A stretch of 64,000 nt of DNA, taken from contig UBMP01000002.1 of NCBI GenBank assembly GCA_900466575.1, positions 117,052 to 181,051 of the forward strand, written 5' to 3'. Position 1 is the stretch's first letter, and each line of letters starts with the position of its first letter. The translations under genes and the position numbers were made by a program. The DNA comes from Hyphomicrobiales bacterium. Lineage in GTDB: Bacteria; Pseudomonadota; Alphaproteobacteria; Rhizobiales; Rhizobiaceae. Positions 48,119 through 58,238 of this stretch are shown here, one piece after another. The notes beneath the pieces are model-generated. The model worked only from the letters and a program-made list of their open reading frames with translations, was not told the DNA's origin and made no database searches.

Positions 48119-49912
48119 CTAGATCGTCTCGAACAGGACCCCGTCGCGATTGGACTTCACGCGCTTCTTCAGCCCCGCGATATGGGCTGACAGCACGGCC
48201 GGATCGCCGAAGACGCGGCCGGCCGGCACTTCTATGATGGCCACCGAGCAACTGAGGAAATCGAAGGCGCGGCGGATGCCGGCCCTGTCCACGCCCTCGA
48301 TATGGCCCCGTTCGCGGTCTTCCTGCGCGTAAAGCCTCAGCGCGTCATTCTCGAAATCCTCCAGCAGCCGCTCGAAGATCATTTCCAGTTCCTCATTCGA
48401 CCAGCCCGTCATGCCGGCGAAAAAGTCGTCGCCGCCGACATGGCCGAGGAAGATGGAGGGCGAGAAGAAATAGCGCTTCATCAGTCGGGCAAACAGCGAG
48501 ATCGCCTCGTCGCCGCGCTGGAAGCCATAGTGATCGTTGAACGGCTTGAAATTGTCGAAGTCGCAATAGCAGAAATGCCGCGTCGTGCCGCCATCCGCCA
48601 TCGTTTCTTCCAGATAGGAATGGATCGCCTGGTTGCCGGGAAGCCCGGTCAGAGGGTTCTGGTCCTGCGCCTGGCGGACCAGCTTGGCATTGATGATCTT
48701 GACGAGCGCTGCTGCCGAAATCACACCCGCATAGCGCATGTTCTCGGTCAGGATCACGCATTTGGCGTCCTCCGTGCCGGAAAACACGGCCATGAGCCGG
48801 CTCGAATCCGCGCCGATATCAACAACAGGCGCCGGGTCGATGAAGCGAGCGATCGTGCCGCCATAGAACCGGTTCTGCAGCAGGTCGCGGCCGAAGGGCT
48901 GGTAGATATAGCTCTTCAGGCGGGCCTCCTGCACGATGCCGCGCGGTTCGCCGTGGGCGTTGACCACCGGAATGAAGGGCTGGTCGGAATGTTCGCCGAA
49001 AATCTCGAACAGTGTCTCGATGGGCGCATCCTCCCGGATCGTCGGCACGGCCTCCACCTGCTGGCGCACCAGCACCTCATCGACCGAACGCCGCACGCGC
49101 CGGTTCTGGCCGAGATCGCGCAGATGCGGGAACCCGTCCCGAAATTCGGCCGGCTCCAGCGAGGGCCGCGCCACGAACCAGCCCTGCACGAGATCGATGC
49201 CGAGATCGCGGCAGACGAGGAATTCGCCCTCCGTCTCGACGCCTTCGGCAATGACGCGAAGCCCGAGAACATGCGCCATGTCGACGACCGTCTTCGTCAC
49301 ATGCCGCTTGCGGGCCACCGCATCGATTTTCGAAACGAGATGCCGGTCGATCTTCAGATAGTCGAGATCGTAATCGCTGATCAGCTTCATCTCGGCATGG
49401 CCGGTGCCGAAATCGTCGACCGCCAGCTTGAAGCCCATGCGTCGCATCTGCCCGACTAGCGCGCCGAAATCGGGGACGCTGGCATTGTCGGAGCGTTCCG
49501 ACAGCTCGATGCAGACGGAGGAGGGCGAGATCGCATTCTTCTGCAGATAGGCGAGCAGCAGCGGCAGGAGGCGCTGACCGGTCATCAGCAGGCGATGGTC
49601 GAGATTGAGGAACAGTGTGCGTTTCTCAAACTCGGCAAGGGCCGTAAATTTGGCAAAGGCCCGCGAATTGGTGAAAAGCTCGAGCTCGGTCAGTTCGCCC
49701 GAGAGCGCGAAGGCGTCCAGCAGGGCAGGGGGCGCGTCGAAGCCTAGCTTGTCATGCCCGCGCATCAGCGATTCATAGCCGTGGATCTTGCCCGATACGG
49801 TCTCGACGATCGGCTGAAAGGCGGTGTCTAGCGCGGCCTTGGCCAAAGGCATCAGCGCCATCCGGCTATAGGCAGCCGGGTCCTGGCCTTTGAGCGGAAG
49901 AATTGCGGGCAT
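48119..49912 (-). CDS. EAL - CBS-like - GGDEF protein, probable c-di-GMP phosphodiesterase
   Basis: A 597-aa cytoplasmic protein with reversed domain order. The EAL domain is first (about 25-270), with ESL at 47-49 in place of EAL, then LFLNLDHRLL, DDFGTGHAEMKLI and EGVETEGE. Residues about 290-415 look like a CBS pair (IRE...DQPFIPVVNAHGEPRG). The GGDEF domain (about 430-580) has GGDDF near residue 493, and the region is otherwise typical (DFDNFKPFNDHYGF), so it may bind GTP rather than act. Such YkuI/YcgG-like arrangements usually hydrolyse c-di-GMP with regulation by the other domains. It is transcribed alone. Confidence 0.87.
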   Translation of the reverse strand: MPAILPLKGQDPAAYSRMALMPLAKAALDTAFQPIVETVSGKIHGYESLMRGHDKLGFDAPPALLDAFALSGELTELELFTNSRAFAKFTALAEFEKRTLFLNLDHRLLMTGQRLLPLLLAYLQKNAISPSSVCIELSERSDNASVPDFGALVGQMRRMGFKLAVDDFGTGHAEMKLISDYDLDYLKIDRHLVSKIDAVARKRHVTKTVVDMAHVLGLRVIAEGVETEGEFLVCRDLGIDLVQGWFVARPSLEPAEFRDGFPHLRDLGQNRRVRRSVDEVLVRQQVEAVPTIREDAPIETLFEIFGEHSDQPFIPVVNAHGEPRGIVQEARLKSYIYQPFGRDLLQNRFYGGTIARFIDPAPVVDIGADSSRLMAVFSGTEDAKCVILTENMRYAGVISAAALVKIINAKLVRQAQDQNPLTGLPGNQAIHSYLEETMADGGTTRHFCYCDFDNFKPFNDHYGFQRGDEAISLFARLMKRYFFSPSIFLGHVGGDDFFAGMTGWSNEELEMIFERLLEDFENDALRLYAQEDRERGHIEGVDRAGIRRAFDFLSCSVAIIEVPAGRVFGDPAVLSAHIAGLKKRVKSNRDGVLFETI

Positions 49913-50114
49913 GAGAAACTCCAGGGGGGCGTCGGCGGGGTCTGTGAGAATGTGAGGAAGAGTTTCAATAGAAAATGCTCAACAATTCCTTCATCGGATG
50001 TGAAACTTCTGTGACGGTTCCACCATATCAGACCTTTGAAATCATTGAGTTTTGCCGTGGTTAACGAGCCATTGACAATCCCGTGCCGGATTTCACGCGA
50101 GCGTCAAGATTTTT

Positions 50115-50136
50115 ATTGATTGATGAGTCAATCAAA
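50115..50136. promoter_or_regulatory. Candidate BetI operator
   Basis: TTGATTGA (50116-50123) and TCAATCAA (50128-50135) form a perfect inverted repeat with a 4-base centre, in an AT-rich stretch 32 bases before betI. BetI, a TetR-type repressor released by choline, would be expected to bind such a site in its own promoter. Confidence 0.7.
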
Positions 50137-50167
50137 ATTAAACTGGCATCTATCAAGGGGAATTGAG

Positions 50168-50755
50168 ATGCCGAAAATCGGAATGGAGCCAGTCCGCCGC
50201 AAGGCGCTTGTGGATGCCGCGCTGAAGGCGATCGGCGACCATGGCTCGCTGGACGTCACCATGCAGGAGATCGCCAAAAGCGCCGGCGTCTCGGCAGCAC
50301 TTGCCTTCCACTATTTCGGCTCCAAGGAACAATTGCTGCTGGCCACCATGCGCAGCCTTCTCAGGCAGCTGAAGGAAGAGGCGGTCGCCGCCATGCGCCA
50401 GGCGGAGACCCCGCGCGGCAAGCTGAGCGCGCTGATCGCCGTGTCCTTCGGCGCGGAACAGTTCGCGGCCTCCACGGTGGCCGCCTGGCTCGCCTTCTAT
50501 GTCGAGGCGCAGCGCTCGGAAGAGACACACCGGCTCCTGGCGGTTTACGCCCGCCGCCTCCATTCCAACCTTGTCGCGGCCCTGTCGCCGCTTTGTGGCA
50601 GGGTCGATGCGCATCATATCGCCGAAGGCGCGGCAGCTCTCATTGACGGCCTCTATATCCGCCGCGCGCTCGATGCCGCGCGGCTCGATGTCCACGGTGC
50701 GGTGGCGCTGGTGGAAGATTACGTAACATTGAAATTGAACGCAGCAACCCGCTGA
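50168..50755 (+). CDS. betI: Choline-responsive repressor of the bet operon
   Basis: TetR-family repressor of 195 aa controlling choline oxidation genes. The N-terminal [19 protein letters not shown] is characteristic of BetI. The HTH follows in [20 protein letters not shown], then [17 protein letters not shown]. The C-terminal helices form the choline-binding pocket. GGGG about nine bases upstream supports ATG 50168; the longer frame from 50120 would overlap the operator. It leads betB and betA on the same strand, with a perfect palindrome in its promoter. No betC (choline sulfatase) is present between betI and betB. Confidence 0.95.
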   Translation: MPKIGMEPVRRKALVDAALKAIGDHGSLDVTMQEIAKSAGVSAALAFHYFGSKEQLLLATMRSLLRQLKEEAVAAMRQAETPRGKLSALIAVSFGAEQFAASTVAAWLAFYVEAQRSEETHRLLAVYARRLHSNLVAALSPLCGRVDAHHIAEGAAALIDGLYIRRALDAARLDVHGAVALVEDYVTLKLNAATR

Positions 50756-50784
50756 AACGACTCCGAAAAGAAAGAGAGCGAGCC

Positions 50785-52248
50785 ATGCGCGCCCAACCGA
50801 AAGCCAGCCATTTCATCGACGGCGAATATGTCGAAGACACCGCCGGCAACGTCATCGAATGCGTCTATCCGGCCACCGGCGAGGTGATCGCGCGGCTGCA
50901 TTCGGCCACGCCCGCCATCGTCGAGAAGGCGATTGCTTCCGCCAAGGCCGCGCAGAAGGCCTGGGCGAAGATGAGCCCGACCGCGCGCGGCCGCATCCTC
51001 TATCGCGCCTCGCAGATCATTCGCGAGCGGAACCGCGAACTCTGCGAACTCGAAACGCTCGACACCGGCAAGCCGATCCAGGAAACCATCGTGGCCGATA
51101 GCACCTCCGGCGCGGACGCGATGGAATTCTTCGGTGGCGTCGCACCCGCAGCGCTGAATGGCGAACAGATTCCGCTCGGCGGCGACTGGGCCTATACGAA
51201 GCGCGTGCCCCTCGGCATCGTTCTCGGCATCGGCGCCTGGAACTATCCGCAGCAGATCGCCTGCTGGAAGGCGGCCCCCGCGCTGGTCGCCGGCAATGCC
51301 TTCATCTTCAAGCCGTCGGAAGTGACCCCGCTTGGCGCGCTGAAGATCGCCGAAATCATGATCGAGGCGGGCCTGCCCAAGGGTCTCTTCAACGTCGTGC
51401 AGGGCGACCGCGATGCCGGCCCGCTTCTGGTCAATCATCCCGAGATCGCCAAGGTCTCGCTGACCGGCTCCGTGCCGACAGGCCGCAAGGTGGCGGGTGC
51501 TGCCGCCGGCCAGCTCAAGCATGTCACGATGGAACTCGGCGGCAAGTCGCCGATGATCGTCTTTGACGATGCGGACGTTGAGAGCGCCATTTCCGGCGCC
51601 ATGCTCGGCAATTTCTACTCCGCCGGCCAGGTCTGCTCCAACGGCACCCGCGTCTTCGTGCAGAAGGGCATCAAGGACCAGTTCCTGTCGCGCCTCAAGA
51701 CCCGCACGGAAGCGATCCGCATGGGCGAGCCGCTGGACGAGGCAACCCAGATGGGCCCGCTCGTCAACCGCTCCCAGCGCGAAAAGGTGCTGGGTTACAT
51801 CGAGAAGGGCAAAGCCGAGGGCGCGCGTCTTCTCACGGGCGGTGGAATCCCCAACGACGTCTCCTCCGAAGGCTGCTTCGTCCAGCCGACCGTCTTTGCC
51901 GACGTCACCGACGACATGACGATCGCCCGCGAAGAAATCTTCGGCCCCGTCATGTGCGTGCTCGATTTCGACCATGAGGACGAAGTGATCGCCCGCGCCA
52001 ACGCCTCCGAATTCGGCCTCGCCGGCGGCGTCTTCACCGCCGACATGGCCCGCGCCCACCGCGTGGTCGATGCACTGGAAGCCGGCACGGTCTGGATCAA
52101 CACCTACAACCTCTGCCCCGTCGAAATCCCCTTCGGCGGCGTCAAGCAATCCGGCTTCGGCCGCGAGAATTCGCTGGCCGCGCTGAACCACTATACCGAG
52201 CTGAAGACGGTCTATGTCGCGATGGGCAAATGCGAGGCGCCGTATTGA
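50785..52248 (+). CDS. betB: Betaine aldehyde dehydrogenase
   Basis: Oxidises betaine aldehyde to glycine betaine with NAD(P)+, the second step from choline. The 487-aa protein has the aldehyde dehydrogenase catalytic pair E250 (MELGGKSP) and C284 ([10 protein letters not shown]), the cofactor region [11 protein letters not shown] and the C-terminal [13 protein letters not shown]. The family-typical [15 protein letters not shown] opens it. It begins 29 bases after betI. The 282-base gap to betA is filled by a palindromic repeat element, which is unusual for this operon. Confidence 0.97.
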   Translation: MRAQPKASHFIDGEYVEDTAGNVIECVYPATGEVIARLHSATPAIVEKAIASAKAAQKAWAKMSPTARGRILYRASQIIRERNRELCELETLDTGKPIQETIVADSTSGADAMEFFGGVAPAALNGEQIPLGGDWAYTKRVPLGIVLGIGAWNYPQQIACWKAAPALVAGNAFIFKPSEVTPLGALKIAEIMIEAGLPKGLFNVVQGDRDAGPLLVNHPEIAKVSLTGSVPTGRKVAGAAAGQLKHVTMELGGKSPMIVFDDADVESAISGAMLGNFYSAGQVCSNGTRVFVQKGIKDQFLSRLKTRTEAIRMGEPLDEATQMGPLVNRSQREKVLGYIEKGKAEGARLLTGGGIPNDVSSEGCFVQPTVFADVTDDMTIAREEIFGPVMCVLDFDHEDEVIARANASEFGLAGGVFTADMARAHRVVDALEAGTVWINTYNLCPVEIPFGGVKQSGFGRENSLAALNHYTELKTVYVAMGKCEAPY

Positions 52249-52255
52249 TGGGTCT

Positions 52256-52467
52256 ATCCTCTCCCCTTGTGGGAGAGGATAGCTTGCTACCCAAGAGGCG
52301 AAGCCGATCGGCTAGGCAAGCTTGGTGAGGGGGCTTTCGTGAATGCACCCCCTCACTTGCAATTTCTGGAGTTTAGCCGATGCGCCGGGCGTCCCGTTCC
52401 TGAGTGAAGGTCGGTGGGCGCATCGGCTAAGCCTCCGAAATTGCTTTCTCTCCCACAAGGGGAGAGA
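52256..52467. repeat. Palindromic RIME-like repeat element between betB and betA
   Basis: Starts with the hairpin TCCTCTCCCCTTGTGGGAGA and continues through AGCTTGCTACCC to GTGAGGGGG (52325-52333). The inverse of this part occurs at 40442-40519. A second hairpin pairs TAGCCGATGCGCC (52374-52386) perfectly with GGCGCATCGGCTA (52417-52429), and the element closes with TCTCTCCCACAAGGGGAGAG. Such structures could attenuate or stabilise the betIBA message. Confidence 0.8.
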
Positions 52468-52530
52468 CGAGGTCGCGCCCTGCGCGGCCCTTGAGAAACA
52501 AAAGATACTTGGGTTTGAGGGTCAATCACC

Positions 52531-54180
52531 ATGCAAGCTGATTACGTCATCGTCGGCTCGGGCTCAGCCGGTTCCGCACTCGCCGCCCGCCTCTCGGAAG
52601 ATGGCCGATATACCGTGCTCGTGCTCGAATATGGCGGCTCGGATGTCGGCCCGTTCATCCAGATGCCGGCGGCGCTCGCCTGGCCGATGAGCATGAAGCG
52701 ATACAATTGGGGCTATCTCTCCGAGCCCGAGCCGAACCTCAACAACCGCCGCATCACCGCGCCGCGCGGCAAGGTCATCGGCGGGTCGTCGTCGATCAAC
52801 GGCATGGTCTATGTGCGTGGGAGCGCGGAGGATTTCGACACCTGGGACGAGCTCGGTGCGACCGGCTGGTCCTATGCCGACGTGCTGCCCTATTTCAAGC
52901 GGCAGGAGAATTCCAAGGGCGGGCAGCCGGGCTGGCGCGGCACGGATGGGCCGCTGCATGTCCAGCGCGGACCGGCCAAGAACCCGCTGGTGCGCGCCTT
53001 TGTCGAGGCAGGCAGAGAGGCCGGTTTCGAGACGACGGAAGACTATAACGGCGAGAAGCAGGAAGGCTTCGGCCTCATGGAGCAGACGATCCATGAGGGC
53101 AAGCGCTGGTCGGCGGCCTCCGCCTATCTCAAGCCCGCGCTGAAGCGCCCGAATGTCGATCTCCTGCGCTGCTTCGCCCGCCGGGTCGTCTTCGAAGGCA
53201 AGCGCGCCGTCGGCGTGGAGGTGGATCGCGGCGGCAAGATCGAAGTCGTGCGCGCCAATCGCGAAGTCATCGTCTCCGCCTCGTCCTTCAATTCACCGAA
53301 GCTCCTCATGCTTTCAGGCATCGGCCCGGCGGCGCATCTGAACGAAATGGGCATCGAGGTCGTGGCTGACCGCCCCGGCGTCGGCGCAAACCTGATGGAC
53401 CATATGGAATTCTATTTCCAGCAGGTGGCGACCAAGCCCGTCTCGCTCTATTCTTGGCTGCCCTGGTTCTGGCAGGGCGTGGCCGGTGCGCAATGGCTTT
53501 TCGCCCGTTCCGGCCTGGGCACCTCCAACCAGTTCGAAAGCTGTGCCTTTGTCCGCTCCGCACCGGGCGTCAAACAGCCCGACATCCAGTTCCACTTCCT
53601 GCCCGTCGCCATCTCCTATGACGGGAAGGCCGCCGCCAAGAGCCACGGCTTCCAGGTCCATGTCGGCTACAATCATTCCAAGTCGCGCGGCGCCGTCACC
53701 CTGCGCTCGCCCGACCCGATGGCCGACCCGGTCATCAAGTTCAACTACATGAGCCACGAGGAAGACTGGGTAAAGTTCCGCCATTGCGTCCGGCTCACCC
53801 GCGAAATCTTTTCGCAAGCGGCTTTCGACCCCTTCCGCGGCCCAGAAATCCAGCCGGGCGAGGGCGTGCAGACCGACGAGCAGATCGACGCCTTCCTGCG
53901 CGAACATCTCGAAAGCGCCTATCACCCCTGCGGCACCTGCAAGATGGGCTCAAAGGACGACCCCATGGCCGTCGTCGATCCGGACACGAAGGTGATCGGC
54001 GTCGAGGGCCTGCGCGTCGCGGACTCATCCATCTTCCCGCGCCTCACCTACGGCAACCTCAACGGCCCCTCCATCATGACCGGCGAAAAGGCGGCCGACC
54101 ATATTCTCGGCAAGCCCAGGTTGGCGCGGTCCAACCAGGAGCCATGGATCAACCCGCGGTGGGAGGTGAGCGACCGGTGA
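52531..54180 (+). CDS. betA: Choline dehydrogenase
   Basis: FAD-dependent GMC oxidoreductase of 549 aa that oxidises choline to betaine aldehyde and further to betaine, feeding electrons to the membrane. The dinucleotide motif [16 protein letters not shown] is at residues 6-21, GMC signatures appear in [19 protein letters not shown] and [15 protein letters not shown], and the C-terminal active-site region reads [10 protein letters not shown] and [16 protein letters not shown]. It is the last gene of betIBA. The upstream repeat element may affect its expression relative to betB. Confidence 0.96.
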   Translation: MQADYVIVGSGSAGSALAARLSEDGRYTVLVLEYGGSDVGPFIQMPAALAWPMSMKRYNWGYLSEPEPNLNNRRITAPRGKVIGGSSSINGMVYVRGSAEDFDTWDELGATGWSYADVLPYFKRQENSKGGQPGWRGTDGPLHVQRGPAKNPLVRAFVEAGREAGFETTEDYNGEKQEGFGLMEQTIHEGKRWSAASAYLKPALKRPNVDLLRCFARRVVFEGKRAVGVEVDRGGKIEVVRANREVIVSASSFNSPKLLMLSGIGPAAHLNEMGIEVVADRPGVGANLMDHMEFYFQQVATKPVSLYSWLPWFWQGVAGAQWLFARSGLGTSNQFESCAFVRSAPGVKQPDIQFHFLPVAISYDGKAAAKSHGFQVHVGYNHSKSRGAVTLRSPDPMADPVIKFNYMSHEEDWVKFRHCVRLTREIFSQAAFDPFRGPEIQPGEGVQTDEQIDAFLREHLESAYHPCGTCKMGSKDDPMAVVDPDTKVIGVEGLRVADSSIFPRLTYGNLNGPSIMTGEKAADHILGKPRLARSNQEPWINPRWEVSDR

Positions 54181-54282
54181 GAGGCATTGCTGGACTTTTA
54201 ACCGCCTGATGCCTATATTTCGCTTGTTGCGTTTATTGCGTATAAATCGAATGGCCATGGGCCGCGTTGAAAAGGTCTCCCT

Positions 54283-54741
54283 ATGCTGGCGCTACTTGAT
54301 CAGGTTCCTGAACCGCTAACGGCAACTGAGGCTGAATCTGCCATTGCACGGAATGCGGCTGCCAAACTGGACGCGGTTGCCAAATCAAATCAGGATGTGA
54401 CGGTTCACGTAGAGGGCATGGCGAACATTGCCGTTCCGTTGCCTGCCAAAGCCGTGCAGCTTATGTTGACCGTCCTTGAAGCGATGGCGGAGCAGAAGGC
54501 GATTTCGCTGATTCCGCATGAGACGGAAATGACAACGAAGCAGGCGGCGGACTTTCTGAATGTATCGAGGCCTTTCGTCTGCAAGCTCATTGATGATGGA
54601 AAGCTGCCTGCGCGCTTGGTCAATCGGCACCGCCGCGTGAAATTTTCCGATCTCGTCGCCTTCGAACGGCAATCTCGTGCGGAACGAAGGGCGGCGATGG
54701 CGAACCTCGCCGAGCTTTCGCGGGACTTCGATCTCGAATGA
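54283..54741 (+). CDS. Antitoxin with excisionase-like HTH
   Basis: A 152-aa protein with a helical N-terminus and an excisionase/MerR-like DNA-binding domain near residues 85-130: TTKQAADFLNVSRPFVCKLI then NRHRRVKFSDLVAFER. The acidic C-terminal tail (ANLAELSRDFDLE) is typical of an antitoxin's toxin-binding segment. It overlaps the PIN gene by ATGA (54738-54741). AAAAGG lies seven bases upstream. Confidence 0.85.
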   Translation: MLALLDQVPEPLTATEAESAIARNAAAKLDAVAKSNQDVTVHVEGMANIAVPLPAKAVQLMLTVLEAMAEQKAISLIPHETEMTTKQAADFLNVSRPFVCKLIDDGKLPARLVNRHRRVKFSDLVAFERQSRAERRAAMANLAELSRDFDLE

Positions 54742-55315
54742 TCTCGACCTTCACCGCGCTTTTCGACGCCAATGTATTTTTTGGAGCGAGGCTGACCAGC
54801 CTCGTTCTTTTTTTGGCGCAGACGAAGACGTTCCGCGCGCGCTGGAGCGAGGCGATCAACGACGAATGGGTCGCAAACCTGCATAAAAAGAAGAATATCC
54901 CGCTCGAAAAGCTGGAGCGCAGACGAGCGCTGATGAATGCAGCGGTCTTGGACTGCCGAGTGACGGGCTACGAGTCCTTAATTGAAGGTCTAGAGCTTCC
55001 GGACCCGGAAGACCGTCACGTTCTGGCCGCTGCTATCAGGGCGCAAGCCGATGTCATCGTGACATTCAATCTTGCAGATTTTCCATCTGAAAAGCTTGAT
55101 CCGTTGGGATAACAGCCGTTCATCCAGATGCGTTCATCACTGATCTTTTCGGTATTTCTTCCGAGCTTTTTGTCGGGGCCATCCGCGAGGATTTCCTGCA
55201 TTACAAGTCGCCTGCGTTAGCTTTCGATGAATATCTCCAGTCCCTTCTAAGAGCGGGGCTTCCGCAAACTGCGGCCCTGATCGAAAGCCTGCGCATTCTG
55301 ATCGAGCCGGCTTAG
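54738..55315 (+). pseudogene. PIN-domain toxin (VapC-like) with a one-base frameshift
   Basis: The PIN domain opens with TALFDANVFFGARL (first acidic residue) and contains DRHVLAAAIRAQADVIVTFN with later acidic residues, so the catalytic core is intact to residue 124. The frame then hits TAA at 55110-55112. In the neighbouring frame the protein continues smoothly from ITAVHPDAFITDLF through DFLHYKSPALAFDEYLQSLL to a TAG at 55313-55315. Adding one G in the TTGGGATAAC stretch (55105-55112) restores a protein of about 192 aa, the usual length of this PIN family. Either the toxin has lost its C-terminal 70 residues or the read has a one-base error. Truncated toxin might be active or inert. Confidence 0.82.
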
Positions 55316-55325
55316 CGCACCCACC

Positions 55326-56312
55326 TCACCCCCGCCGCATCTCCGACGGCAGCATCCCGAATGCCTCCCTGAACTGCCCCGCCAGCCGGCCCAGATGCCA
55401 GATGCCATGGCGCGCGGCGATGTCGCCGATGCTGTCGCTGCTGGATTTCAGTGCGCGGCGCACCGCATCCAGCCTCACGACGGAGATGTAGGCGTGTGGG
55501 CTCATGCCGACGGCGTCCTGGAAGGCGTATTCGAGCGTGCGGCGGCTGACATTCAGGCGCTTCTGCAGGCGCGGCACGGAGACGGTGTCCAGCGCGTCGT
55601 GGATCGTATCGCGTGCCTGCCGGAAGAGAGCTGCGCGGCGGTCGAGCGAGGGCAGGCGGTCGGCAAGGCCTGGGCCGGCAAGACCCGTCATCGCCGCCAT
55701 CAGCGCGGCAACCTCGGCGGTGAAACCGTCGCCGTCGATGACATCGGTGCCGACGCCTGCTGCCAGAAGCGCGCATTGCAGAAGGGTGCTCACCGTCTGG
55801 ACGAGGCGGCCTGTCGCGGCGGGATTGTCGATAAGCCGGGTTTCGCCACGCGCCGGCGGGCGGAGGGGGATTGCGTCACCCGCCTGCCGAAGAGCCTCAT
55901 CGCCGAGCGTCATGACACAGACATGCGTGCCCGGCGCACTCTGGAAGTTCACCTCCGCGCCGGCCCCCAGCAGCATGGCGGTGCCGGGCGCGAAGGCCTG
56001 TGCGCCGAAACGGGCGGCAGGCTGCTCTCCGCAGAGAAAGACAAGGCTCGTCTGGCCTTCCGGCACGCTGCTGAACTGCTCGATGACCTGATTGACCGTC
56101 TCGACATAGATGCCGGCACCTTGCCCGCCCTCGACCGTCGTGAAGCTGCCGGCAAAGGCGCCACGGCTGAGTTGCCGGTAGATCTGGTCATAGCCGCTCA
56201 GCTGCGCCGCCTGCCGGTCGATATCGGCAAAGCGGTCGCGAAGGACTGTCAGGCCGGCAGGGTCGGGTTCAAGGGACATCGCCGCCTCTTGCGTAAAACG
56301 GATAACGGGCAT
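55326..56312 (-). CDS. AraC-family transcriptional regulator
   Basis: A 328-aa regulator with an N-terminal sensing region (about 1-200, AraC-binding-like) and a C-terminal double HTH (about 225-325): LQKRLNVSRRTLEYAFQDAV, GMSPHAYISVVRLDAVRRAL and IGDIAARHGIWHLGRLAGQF. It is divergent from an alpha/beta hydrolase gene (56398) and could regulate it. A second start candidate is ATG 56279, preceded by GAGG. The inducer is unknown. Confidence 0.9.
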   Translation of the reverse strand: MPVIRFTQEAAMSLEPDPAGLTVLRDRFADIDRQAAQLSGYDQIYRQLSRGAFAGSFTTVEGGQGAGIYVETVNQVIEQFSSVPEGQTSLVFLCGEQPAARFGAQAFAPGTAMLLGAGAEVNFQSAPGTHVCVMTLGDEALRQAGDAIPLRPPARGETRLIDNPAATGRLVQTVSTLLQCALLAAGVGTDVIDGDGFTAEVAALMAAMTGLAGPGLADRLPSLDRRAALFRQARDTIHDALDTVSVPRLQKRLNVSRRTLEYAFQDAVGMSPHAYISVVRLDAVRRALKSSSDSIGDIAARHGIWHLGRLAGQFREAFGMLPSEMRRG

Positions 56313-56397
56313 GGAATTGTCGGCAGTATGATCACCCGAACGGCGGCTTTCAAGCCGTCTTCACAAAGTCGCAACACACGCGAAAAAGGGGAATAAG

Positions 56398-57252
56398 ATG
56401 AGACAATGGATGCTTGCGGCCGGCTGTGCGCTGGCCATTCTCGTCGGCAGCATCGCCAATGCTGCCGACCGCTGGACCGAGCTGCCCGAACCGCCGGCCA
56501 TGCCCGCCGCCGTCAAGTCCGGCACTGCTCCGGTCAATGGCATCAAGATGTATTACGCCGTCTACGGCACCGCGCCGGGAATACCGATCCTGATGATCCA
56601 TGGCGGCCTCGGCTATGCCGATATCTGGGCCAACCAGGTCGCCGATCTGTCGAAGGATCACACCGTCATCGTCGCCGACAGCCGCGGCCATGGTCGTTCG
56701 ACCCGCAATACGGACCCCTATGGCTATGATCTCATGTCGTCAGATTATCTGGCGCTGCTGGATTATCTGAAGGTCCAGAAGGTCGATCTGGTCGGCTGGA
56801 GCGATGGCGGCATCATTGGCCTCGACATCGCGATCCACCACCCCGAACGGCTGGACAAGCTCTTCGCCCAGGCCGCCAACACCAAGGTGGAGGGCGTGAA
56901 GTCGGACGTGATGGAGAACAAGACCTTTGCGGCCTATATCGACCGCAGCGGCGAGGTCTACAAGAAGATCTCTCCAACGCCGAACGAGTATGATGCCTTC
57001 GTCAAGCAGATCAGCGACATGTGGGCCAGCCAGCCAAACTGGCCGGATAGCGATCTGCAGTCGATCAAGGTGCCCACGGCGATCGTGCTTGGCGATCACG
57101 ACGAGGCGGTCGATCGCACCCACACGGAATATATTGCCAAGACCGTTCCGGGCGCCAAGCTCATCATCCTGAAGGATGTCAGCCACTTCGCCATGCTGCA
57201 GGATCCGGCGGGCTATACCAAGGCGGTGCGCGACTTCTTCGGCTCCAGGTAA
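56398..57252 (+). CDS. Secreted alpha/beta hydrolase
   Basis: A 284-aa hydrolase with an N-terminal signal peptide (QWMLAAGCALAILVGSIANA). The fold motifs are PILMIHGGLGYADIW (oxyanion loop), nucleophile elbow GWSDGGIIG with Ser near residue 138, an acid in LGDHDEAVD and a final histidine in DVSHFAML. It is likely an esterase or lactonase of the periplasm. It lies opposite an AraC regulator gene, 85 bases away, suggesting regulation by it. A large hairpin follows the stop. Confidence 0.88.
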   Translation: MRQWMLAAGCALAILVGSIANAADRWTELPEPPAMPAAVKSGTAPVNGIKMYYAVYGTAPGIPILMIHGGLGYADIWANQVADLSKDHTVIVADSRGHGRSTRNTDPYGYDLMSSDYLALLDYLKVQKVDLVGWSDGGIIGLDIAIHHPERLDKLFAQAANTKVEGVKSDVMENKTFAAYIDRSGEVYKKISPTPNEYDAFVKQISDMWASQPNWPDSDLQSIKVPTAIVLGDHDEAVDRTHTEYIAKTVPGAKLIILKDVSHFAMLQDPAGYTKAVRDFFGSR

Positions 57253-57260
57253 AAAGCACG

Positions 57261-57296
57261 ACGATGCGGCGGCAGATTTTCTCTCCGCCGCATCGT
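57261..57296. terminator. Hairpin between convergent genes
   Basis: Perfect 12-bp stem ACGATGCGGCGG/CCGCCGCATCGT with a 12-base loop, between convergent genes. On the minus strand a TTTTT stretch follows five bases later. It is likely a shared or leftward terminator. Confidence 0.7.
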
Positions 57297-57320
57297 TGCG
57301 TGAAGGGGAGGGCGCACGCC

Positions 57321-57920
57321 CTATCGCAGTGCAGTCAGCGCGCCCATGGCGATCAGGATTGCACCAGAGACCAGATTAAGCCGTTCGAGCAGTGCGCGGG
57401 GCAGCCGCTGGCGCAAGAGCCAGGCTGAGCTGCTGATGGTCCAGTACCAGCAGAGTGTTCCGAGCGCGATGCCGGCCACCAGGGTCATGGGCAGCGTGGT
57501 CGTTTCGTTGCCCGAAAGCGCCATTGTGCCTGCAAAGGCCACATAGGGAAGCAGGGTCATCGGGTTGGCCAGCGCCAGCGCCAGTCCGCCGGCGTAATGC
57601 GTCAGGCCGCCCTGCCGGACGCCAGGACCAGCCGGGCCGGCGGGTGAGCGCAGCATCGTGCGGATACCCAGAAGCGCGAAGACGGCGCCCGACATCAGAT
57701 GGATCGTCCCTTCCACATTCGCGAGGCTGGTGGCCGCCGCATGCGCGCCAAACACCGCCAGCGTGGCATAGAACCCGTGCGAGGTCGCAGCCCCGGCCCC
57801 GCTCGCCAGCCCCTTCAGCACCCCGCGTGTCAGGCTCTGCTCGACGCACATCATGCTGACGGGGCCGAACGGAATGGCGATCGAAAGGCCCACGAGCCAT
57901 CCGGTCAGGAAGAAATGCAT
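57321..57920 (-). CDS. LysE/RhtB-family amino-acid exporter
   Basis: A 199-aa membrane protein with about six helices. It begins HFFLTGWLVGLSIAIPFGPV followed by SMMCVEQSLTRG, a typical LysE N-terminal block, and has AGGLALALANPMTLLPY in the middle. The substrate is unknown. The start at 57920 has GAGAGGG upstream; the open frame continuing to 58127 has no family resemblance. It is divergent from the LuxR-type regulator. Confidence 0.85.
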   Translation of the reverse strand: MHFFLTGWLVGLSIAIPFGPVSMMCVEQSLTRGVLKGLASGAGAATSHGFYATLAVFGAHAAATSLANVEGTIHLMSGAVFALLGIRTMLRSPAGPAGPGVRQGGLTHYAGGLALALANPMTLLPYVAFAGTMALSGNETTTLPMTLVAGIALGTLCWYWTISSSAWLLRQRLPRALLERLNLVSGAILIAMGALTALR

Positions 57921-58238
57921 GACGGGCCCTCTCGTGTCTTCAACGCGTTGAGCGACCCGCAAGACGAAGTGTCCGCCGGGAAAAGCGGACCGTCGATATT
58001 GCCAATATTGCGCTTCTTCCCCTACGATAACCGTGATCAAGACGGGGAATGCACAAGTTATCCTATCGGCGCTGACGGTCTGCTTGCCCTTCGCATTGCG
58101 GGTCCGCTCTGTCCGGCATGAAGCCATGTCCGAATGCCGTCGGCATCACCCGAACGGGTACCGGCGTGAAAATCTGCATGGCCTGAGTGTCTTCCCGGGC
58201 CGCGATCTGTCCCTGGCCCCGCGATCTGGAGCGCGTGC

